64,000 bases of DNA, taken from the NCBI GenBank assembly GCA_951802425.1, contig OX637801.1, forward strand, positions 3,348,001-3,412,000. The letters run 5' to 3'. Positions 58,181-64,000 of the stretch are shown here, in pieces. Below the pieces are notes generated by a model. It ran no database searches, was not told where the DNA came from, and saw nothing but the letters and a program-made list of their open reading frames with translations. Every line of letters starts with the position of its first letter. Position 1 is the stretch's first letter. A program made the position numbers and the translations under genes. The DNA comes from Clavaria fumosa (lineage: Eukaryota > Basidiomycota > Agaricomycetes > Agaricales > Clavariaceae).

Positions 58181-58837
58181 GAGACTGGATATCCAGCATT
58201 CCCCATCTCGGAGTGGCCAGAGACGGAGTCCAGATATCCGGAGTTCGGAGTTTCCTGTCTCGGAGCCTCACAACATGGGATATGAAGGAGGCGAGCCAGG
58301 GAGAACCCAGGAACAGGGGGCCAGAGTTCAGAAGTCCAGCATTTGGTGTTTTCCTGCCTCAAATCTCTCAACATGAAGGAGAAGAGCTAAGGAGCACTAT
58401 GTATTATTGGCTGGAGTTTGGAAAATGTCCTAGTTGTATCGCCGTGGACAGACGGCTTGTGGCAAATCCAGGTCCAGAGCAAATGCACACGAAGTGCGCT
58501 CGAATGGACCGGAGTTTCGGAGCGGAGTTTTGGATTGGAGGTGTGGATTGGAGGTGCGGATCAGAGTTATGGATCAGAGTTTCAGATTGGAGGTTAGGAA
58601 AATGTCCTAGTTGTATCGCCGTGGACAGACGGCTTGTGGCAAATCCAGGTCCAGAGCAAATGCACACGAAGTGCGCTCGAATGGACCGGAGTTTCGGAGC
58701 GGAGTTTCAGATCGGAGGTTCGGATCGGAGGGTGCGGATCGGAGGCTCGGATTGGACCTTTGGCTTTTGCAGCAAGGAGCAAGGCAAGCAGCAGCACAAA
58801 GGGCAAGCAAAGGACCAGTTGTATACACGAGGTTGTT

Positions 58838-58848
58838 AGTTCAAATAT
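58838..58848 (-). other. Primer-binding site of C2
   Basis: Plus-strand AGTTCAAATAT versus AGTTCGAATAT in C1; the change removes a CpG and introduces one mismatch to the LTR segment. Confidence 0.6.
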
Positions 58849-59696
58849 ACTGTTAAGATCAGATTCTTTGCTTCAAAGCAGGAGTAGGGGTAGTGTAGAG
58901 GAGACCAAAAAGGGCAAAGGTGAAGCCGGAGCGGAGCGGAGTCCGGTCGGAGTCCGGATCGGAGTTGTGCAAGGACTTCTCCTCTACACAAAAGGAAAGA
59001 ACTAGAAGGAGGGGGTCAAAGGGTGTGGGACTACGGCCTCAACTTATGGGTTGTGCCACCATGTGTATACATGTCCCAATTTAACCTTGCTGGTACTTTG
59101 CTTTCCAGGACGAGGAAGGACGAAGTCTGAAGGGAAATTGCCCGGAGTCTGTCGGAGTCTGCCAGAGTTTTGTGGAACTCGTCGGGACTGTCAAGAACAG
59201 TGAGGATGAAGTCCCTTAATGCACAGACCAAGTGGCAAGGACCAGAAATAACGTTAATATTCGAACTGAGGATCATGGAGATACATGGGGGCTTATATGC
59301 TACTAGGGTAGGGCATAGGGCAGACTGTGAAACATGAATATATCAAATATCTACAATAATTTCACCTGAGGAGTGAGAAAGGCATAGATGATACATGTAA
59401 GGCAAAGAATAAGTTCCCATGGGTAGTGGGCATCGTCCCAATGGTTACTAACCATGGACTAGCACCAAGGAACATGCTAGAAACAAAGTCCATTCGGTCC
59501 GAAGGACCGATATCGAAGTCCGACAAAAGTCCGGACTGGAGTTTCAGACCCCGGAGCGGAGACAGAGCAGAATTGGAGCGGAGAAGGCGGAGTCGGAGCG
59601 GGGGTGCCGGAGTTGGAGCGGAGATACGTCGGAGATGTATTGGAGGTAATTGCAGGTGTTTCGGAGGTGGCTGGGTAACTGGATAGGGCCGTGACA

Positions 59697-60521
59697 TTGG
59701 TGCTGCTTGCATCCTTCAAGACTGGGTGTTCTGTGACCATGCATTGATCTGCCTGTGTCTGAGCTGAGTGGTCTGTTGCAGAATCTACTCCACTCATGCC
59801 CAAGCTGGATATCAGCCATAATACCCCCCTCCAAAATGTATCTTGCTACAGTTCTCTTGCTCATTGTAAGGCCCTTGATTGTCAGTCCCACAGAAGCAAG
59901 AATTGCTACCATAGCATTGCCAACCAAGTCTTGAGAGCAGCCTGCATTGTCCAGAATGTGGCATAAATCACATGCCTCCTCTGTATAGGCACCCTTCTCC
60001 ATCAGAGAGATTTTTTGAGTCTCAGCCTTGACAAGGTCCAACTGCCTTTCCATTGTATCATGGGCACATTGCATTGTGCTGCAGAGATTGCACTTTCTTC
60101 CTGATCTCCATGTGTTTCTCCTCTGCTAATTGGACATCTTGCAGTAGCTCTGATATCCTATCCTCCAGCTCATCTTTCTCCTCTGTGAGCTGGATATTTT
60201 CTTGCTTTGTCTTCTCAACCAGTTCCATGGCCTCCATGGCCTGCTCCAGTGCCTGAATTTTGGCAGTCTGAGCCCTTTGTAGCTTGTGCTTTGTAATACG
60301 CAGCACATTATAAAAGGATGCAGAATGCTCCCTTTCACCCTGGAGTTCTGCTCTGGCATTGCTTAAGCATAGTGCAATGCAGACTCAACAGCCTCAAACT
60401 GCTTGTCAGAGGCAGGCTCTGATGATCCTACACCTCCCTCCTGTGGTCTCCTGGCATGAGCTGCAAGCAGCTGCTCTCTCTGCCCCTGTCACCTCTGTGA
60501 TGCTGAATACTTTGGAGGCAT
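59697..60521 (-). pseudogene. Dispersed Agaricomycete coiled-coil gene family, broken copy
   Basis: From an ATG at 60521 (MPPKYSASQR) through stops and at least one frameshift (between 60058 and 60074) to the C2 insertion at 59701. Recognisable parts are a coiled coil (TKQENIQLTEEKDELEDRISELLQDVQLAEEKHMEIRKK) and ISLMEKGAYTEEACDLCHILDNAGCSQDLVGNAMVAILASVGLTIKG followed by MSKRTVARYILEGGIMADIQLGHE. This SRRTVARxILEGG-type segment belongs to a highly dispersed family of unknown function in mushroom genomes, probably transposon-associated. Confidence 0.5.
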
Positions 60522-60967
60522 AATTTCAGCCTGTATAGCTGGTAAGAGATAGTGAGCCAGAAAATCAAGGTTTTGCCAAGCTGCAATTCATCAAGAGACA
60601 TGAATAAGTGAATATATAGAATATATAGGTTTAGAAAATGGTATAATAGTGCTTACCTAGGTGTTCCAAAGCCCCAAATTCTTCCCCTCAGGTACACACA
60701 GTCCAGTACAGGTCCCTAGTTTCTGTGGCCTCATTCTCTGGCTCTCATTCTCCCCCCACTTTCAAACACTCTGTGCACACTTTGTGTGCAATCTAGGTTA
60801 AAAAGTAAGCCCAAAACTTCACATATGCCTATCTTATTATTTAAATTACTGTTTTCTATACATTTCAGGCCAATTTCATCCTTCTGACACCCCTGCAGGA
60901 AACCTCATGGCGCGTGCGCACAGCCACTGATTACATAAGCGCACAGCATCAAATCTGTGGGCTTCAT
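60522..60967. other. Intergenic, nothing recognised
   Basis: AT-rich sequence without a credible ORF. Confidence 0.4.
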
Positions 60968-61215
60968 AGAGCCTTCTACACATATTTTGGGACTTACTTT
61001 TGCTGAGAGGAAATGTTCAGAAATATTATTTGAACATTTTGTTCAAGATGGAATTTTTTTAAATGTCTTTGTTGTTTAGATAACAACAATATCTCAATAA
61101 ATAAGCTATTTCTCGAAAATCCATCTTGAACAAAAGCTTCTAAATTTAATTTCAGACATCTTTTGCACTCGAAGTTTTTTGTAGCTGTTGTGTGGAAGGC
61201 TCTATACTGAGATGT
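60968..61215. mobile_element. Foldback / MITE-like inverted repeat (about 245 bp)
   Basis: Arms of about 90 bp: ATAGAGCCTTCTACACA and TTTTGTTCAAGATGGA at the left pair with TCCATCTTGAACAAAA (61120-61135) and TGTGTGGAAGGCTCTAT at the right. Arm identity is moderate. No clear target duplication. Confidence 0.55.
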
Positions 61216-61385
61216 GTTTTTGGGTCAGAGCCTTAGAGGCAGAATGCTTATATAAGCATCACATGGGGGATTGCCCATCTGGAGCGCGAGTGAACAGGTA
61301 GTCACCCTATCTTTGTTGATATCAACAGCTTGCCGCTCGAGCATTTGTTCCATGTGTTCCATGAAATCAATGGACGATCCAGCTA

Positions 61386-61425
61386 ACGATCCAGCTGACG
61401 ATCCAGCTGACGATCCAGCTGACTA
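61386..61425 (+). repeat. 12-bp tandem repeat (GATCCAGCTGAC, about 4 units)
   Basis: Four tandem units, one with A for G. In one frame they read Asp-Pro-Ala-Asp repeats after an ATG and end in TAG; I do not call a gene. Confidence 0.6.
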
Positions 61426-61789
61426 GGTTTCTGACAGATTGCCGCTCAAGCAGATATTCTGGGACTTGGCCTTCCGTGTAATCATTTTCACGGGAGTCCG
61501 TCTAGCATGACGAGGACGAATTTATATTGACGCCTCTGGGACTTGGCAATATCAAAACATTGTCATTCTTGTGTTGGGGTTCCTTCGGTGCTCCTCCGCG
61601 CTCGAAGAAATACATCATCTTCAATCTCATAACGAAGAGACAGAGTTTGGTGAATAACGTCAAGGAACGGAACCCAGTCAACGGGCATGAACCATGTCTC
61701 TAGACGCTTTGCCAAGCTCGCCAAGCCGTCAACGGGCATGAACCATGTGAGCACGAAGCTCCGTTCAGCAATACCATTTAACAACTCTT

Positions 61790-62900
61790 ATGTCCCGACT
61801 TCGTCAACGAGCGCTCCCTCAATTCCTGCGCCATGTCATCACTGTCACAACGTACGTTTCATCTCTCCGATGACCACAGGACCTCATAGTTTGTTGCAGC
61901 CAGAGGAGCGCTCGATGATTTGCTTGCGAAACTTGACAATGACAAGGCTAGGTTTCTTGCTGAGGTCCAAACTGCCGTTCGTGTCTATATTGAAAGCCAA
62001 AAAGAAAATTGTATTGCTGTGATCGAGCGTGGCGGAGGACGATTCGGTGCCGATATAACTCACAAGCCCAACATGGACGACCCAATTGACTTCTGCAAAA
62101 TCCTGTATCGTTTCGTGCGGTCCAAAGATCTCAACGGTCATCAGCTCGAGTCCGCCCTGACGGATCCCATCGTCGGGATTGTGGAGCAGAAATATGCTGC
62201 GTTTTTCCAATCCCATTCAACCGATGTCGCGGATGCGTTGATGAAGATGTTGGTCCAAGACAAAGTCGTGCTGGAAGCGTTCTTGGGCATGATCGTAGAC
62301 AAGATCGCAACGGAACTCACGGCTTATGCGAGGAAGCAGCTTGTCCATTCGCTCATGCAGCATATGCATCAAAATCTGTCGCAAACCAGCCACCACATGA
62401 TCGCGCACCAAGTTACCCATTTGACAGCCGCCGCGACGGGGCAACAGGTCGCCATCGTCGTCATACACCTGCTCTTCAAACTCGTGGCGCTCAACCTCAA
62501 GTACTTGATCGCGAAGCTGCTGGCCACTGCCGCGGCAAAGGAGGTCATTTTCATGCTCGTGAAGAAATATGTCGCTGCAGCGGTTCTGGCGGCAGTCGTG
62601 CATTTCCTCGCAGCCCACCTCGGCCTCGCGACCGGAGCGAGCATCATGTGGGTGTTGCTTCCTATCATGGTGGGGATTATTGCGCATCAGATCTATGTGT
62701 TCCCGGAGAAACTGGGGAAGAAGGTGTCGGTGTCAGTCAGGGATGAGCTCAGCGGAAATTACAGGAATGTGAACGAGAAGGCCATACAGGCTATCTTCGA
62801 CGAGGCTTTCAAGGGGGACAAATTAGTTGGGGCGATGGTCGGGGACAAGCAATTCGTGAGCACGGTAAACCTGCTGGTTAAGAAGACACAAGCTGGTTGA
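61790..62900 (+). CDS. Hypothetical multi-helix membrane protein
   Basis: ATG at 61790 (MSRLRQRALPQFLRHVITVTT). A roughly 47-nt intron (61851-61900 region, GTACGT...TTGCAG) joins it to RGALDDLLAKLDNDKARFLAEVQTAVRVYIES, then one long exon to 62900, about 350 residues in all. The N-terminal half is helical and charged. The C-terminal half has a His-rich segment (HMHQNLSQTSHHMIAHQVTH) and three or four hydrophobic helices (VAIVVIHLLFKLVAL, AAAVLAAVVHFLAAHLGL, IMWVLLPIMVGIIAHQIYVF), then a soluble tail. I do not recognise the family. It sits upstream of vps10 copy 2 in the same orientation. Confidence 0.6.
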
Positions 62901-63579
62901 TTTGGGTAGAAAGATGGCTAAACGGTGATGCACGCGCACCATGGCGACAATGTGACAGGATATGGGGCTGAAGTACTGAAGTACAGTAAATATTTCTTGT
63001 CTCACGTTGTGAGACCGAACCCTTCCATGAGTGCTGTATTCAATTCCCCCTGTCTGAGGCACATAACAACAGGATTTTCACTGTGTATCACAGGTTTTCC
63101 TTGTTGGGCTTGAAGCAAGTACGAACTCTTTTCTGCTGCTATTACTATTCAGATGTGTAGAAGATTTACAAATTCACCGCTCCTCACACAACGGGGAGAA
63201 CTTACTCATATTCATAGTGGTCTCAAGGGTCAGTGAGGCTTGTCGATATCAGCGAAGATGAGGGGCCTATCCGCCTTTTGGCTAAGCTTTCAACATTTCA
63301 CGATTATCAGCATCAACCTAACCTAACTGCCTCAAGTTCTTGTCGTGCCAAAGGGAAGCGCATCCTATGGTTATTTTGCAAATGCTTGTCCGAGTCCCAC
63401 GAAAAAAAACAGCCATCAATGCATCAATCCTTAGAACCACAGATGCGGCATTAGCTCAAAGGCATTCAGGTAGGATCTTGGTAAAGTGCCCTTTGAGTCT
63501 GATGTTTGAGGTGATTCCCGATTTGGGAGTCGTTGACATGTGACGCTTTCACCTAGCTGCGGCATACGTGGACACAACC
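62901..63579. other. Intergenic region upstream of vps10 copy 2
   Basis: No gene. Only the last 30-40 bp (CTAGCTGCGG...ACAACCATGACATGCAGGTCT) resemble the sequence upstream of vps10 copy 1, so the duplicated segment appears to start close to the start codon. Confidence 0.5.
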
Positions 63580-64000
63580 ATGACATGCAGGTCTCTTCGA
63601 GTGTTTTTTATTCTTCTGCTGTTCTCTCTCCTTTCTCTACTCGCCTCTGCCGCAGACCCCAAGGCCAAAACCAGCTATTTTCACCATCTGCCTAGCAGAT
63701 TCTTCTTTTTCGACGATACACCGGTTTGTTTTATAACTATTGTGGCATCCGACTATTTGACGTACTTCATATTCAAGGTCGGGATTTATCACGACACCTG
63801 GGCAGGTGAAATCTTTATCTCGCATGATGAAGGGTTCTCGTGGAGTCGTGTCGCGGACATTCCGTCAGGAACCGCGAGAATGGTCATCGAACACCCATTC
63901 AATAATCGCTATGTATGTGGAGACTGTCCACGTCGCCTTCCATCGCACTAATATTTGGTATGCAAGGCGTTCGTCTTGACTGCCGGAAAAACACATTACC
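63580..64000 (+). CDS. vps10: Vps10/sortilin-type receptor (copy 2), 5' part, cut by window end
   Basis: ATG at 63580 gives the signal peptide [18 protein letters not shown] and the first propeller strands. The first two introns are at the same sites as in copy 1 (after FDDTP and after FNNRY). By eye it is about 95% identical to 15292-15715 over roughly 400 bp including introns, with conservative changes in the protein (for example Arg to Trp, Val to Ile, Lys to Arg). No disabling change is seen in the visible part. The rest lies outside the window, so I cannot say whether it is a full gene. Confidence 0.8.

Larger units (their letters stand above)
55377..59696 (-). mobile_element. Non-autonomous LTR element C2 (4.3 kb)
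   Basis: Same family as C1: LTRs 55377-56202 and 58851-59696, perfect TTGGT duplication, the same purine tract and primer-site layout, and a colinear CGGAG-rich interior. The interior is about 420 bp longer, largely because of three tandem copies of a unit of about 125 bp at 57800-58180. No gag or pol. The primer site AGTTCAAATAT (58838-58848) differs from C1 at one CpG-derived base. Confidence 0.87.

Noticed and set aside
57422..58285. Plus-strand 287-codon open frame in C2
   Set aside because: Same repeat-driven openness; includes the tandem units and has no recognisable fold.
61374..61426. Mini-ORF of Asp-Pro-Ala-Asp repeats
   Set aside because: It is only about 18 codons of a 12-bp tandem repeat; nothing supports translation.
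61563..61784. Minus-strand ORF with a repeated WFMPVD
   Set aside because: It arises from a 21-bp direct repeat (GTCAACGGGCATGAACCATGT); no domain and it overlaps the promoter of the gene at 61790.

Overview
The window is nuclear DNA of a mushroom-type basidiomycete (Agaricomycetes). The evidence is intron-dense genes with introns of about 45-70 nt, fungal house-keeping proteins (mitochondrial-fission dynamin, Vps10 sorting receptor, dipeptidyl aminopeptidase), a Crinkler/RHS-like P-loop protein, and a large block of nested fungal transposons. No species can be named from the sequence alone.

Layout. (1) 1-20.5 kb is a gene-rich arm: a CRN/RHS-like protein (-), a small coiled-coil tail-anchored protein (+), a type I single-pass membrane protein with a PPPY-containing tail (-), a Dnm1 dynamin (-), a type II membrane S9B dipeptidyl aminopeptidase (+), an Ett1/Nro1-like protein (+) and a complete Vps10/sortilin receptor (+). 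(2) 20.5-31 kb is an accessory region: an AT-rich minisatellite, two solo LTRs (family D), a 221-bp hAT-type MITE with a perfect 8-bp target duplication, and a complete two-gene PIF/Harbinger transposon (27601-30406, TTA duplication). (3) 31-60 kb is a nest of Ty3/gypsy-type elements, nearly all on the minus strand. An old element (A1) is split by a 10.5-kb full-length element (B, 33248-43746, duplication TGGGG) and by a 3.9-kb non-autonomous element (C1, 47083-51006, duplication CCTTC). B itself carries a later partial insertion (38524-40543). A second decayed copy (A2) and a second non-autonomous element (C2, 55377-59696, duplication TTGGT) follow; C2 interrupts a dispersed gene-family pseudogene. 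(4) 60.5-64 kb returns to gene space: a foldback repeat, a multi-helix membrane protein gene, and the first exons of a second Vps10 gene about 95% identical to the first.

The most notable signals: (a) families B and C both have a primer-binding site that is the exact complement of a stretch in their own LTR lying 30 nt downstream of the LTR TATA box, which is the architecture of Tf1-type self-priming; (b) element B carries, antisense between integrase and 3' LTR, an intron-containing gene for a protein with a perfect C-x2-C-x6-C-x7-C-x2-C-x6-C zinc-cluster pattern; (c) the two 699-bp LTRs of B differ at 32 sites by my count, 31 of them explicable as CpG decay, so a naive LTR clock would greatly overstate its age; (d) the coding frame of A1 is exactly restored if B and one copy of its target duplication are removed.
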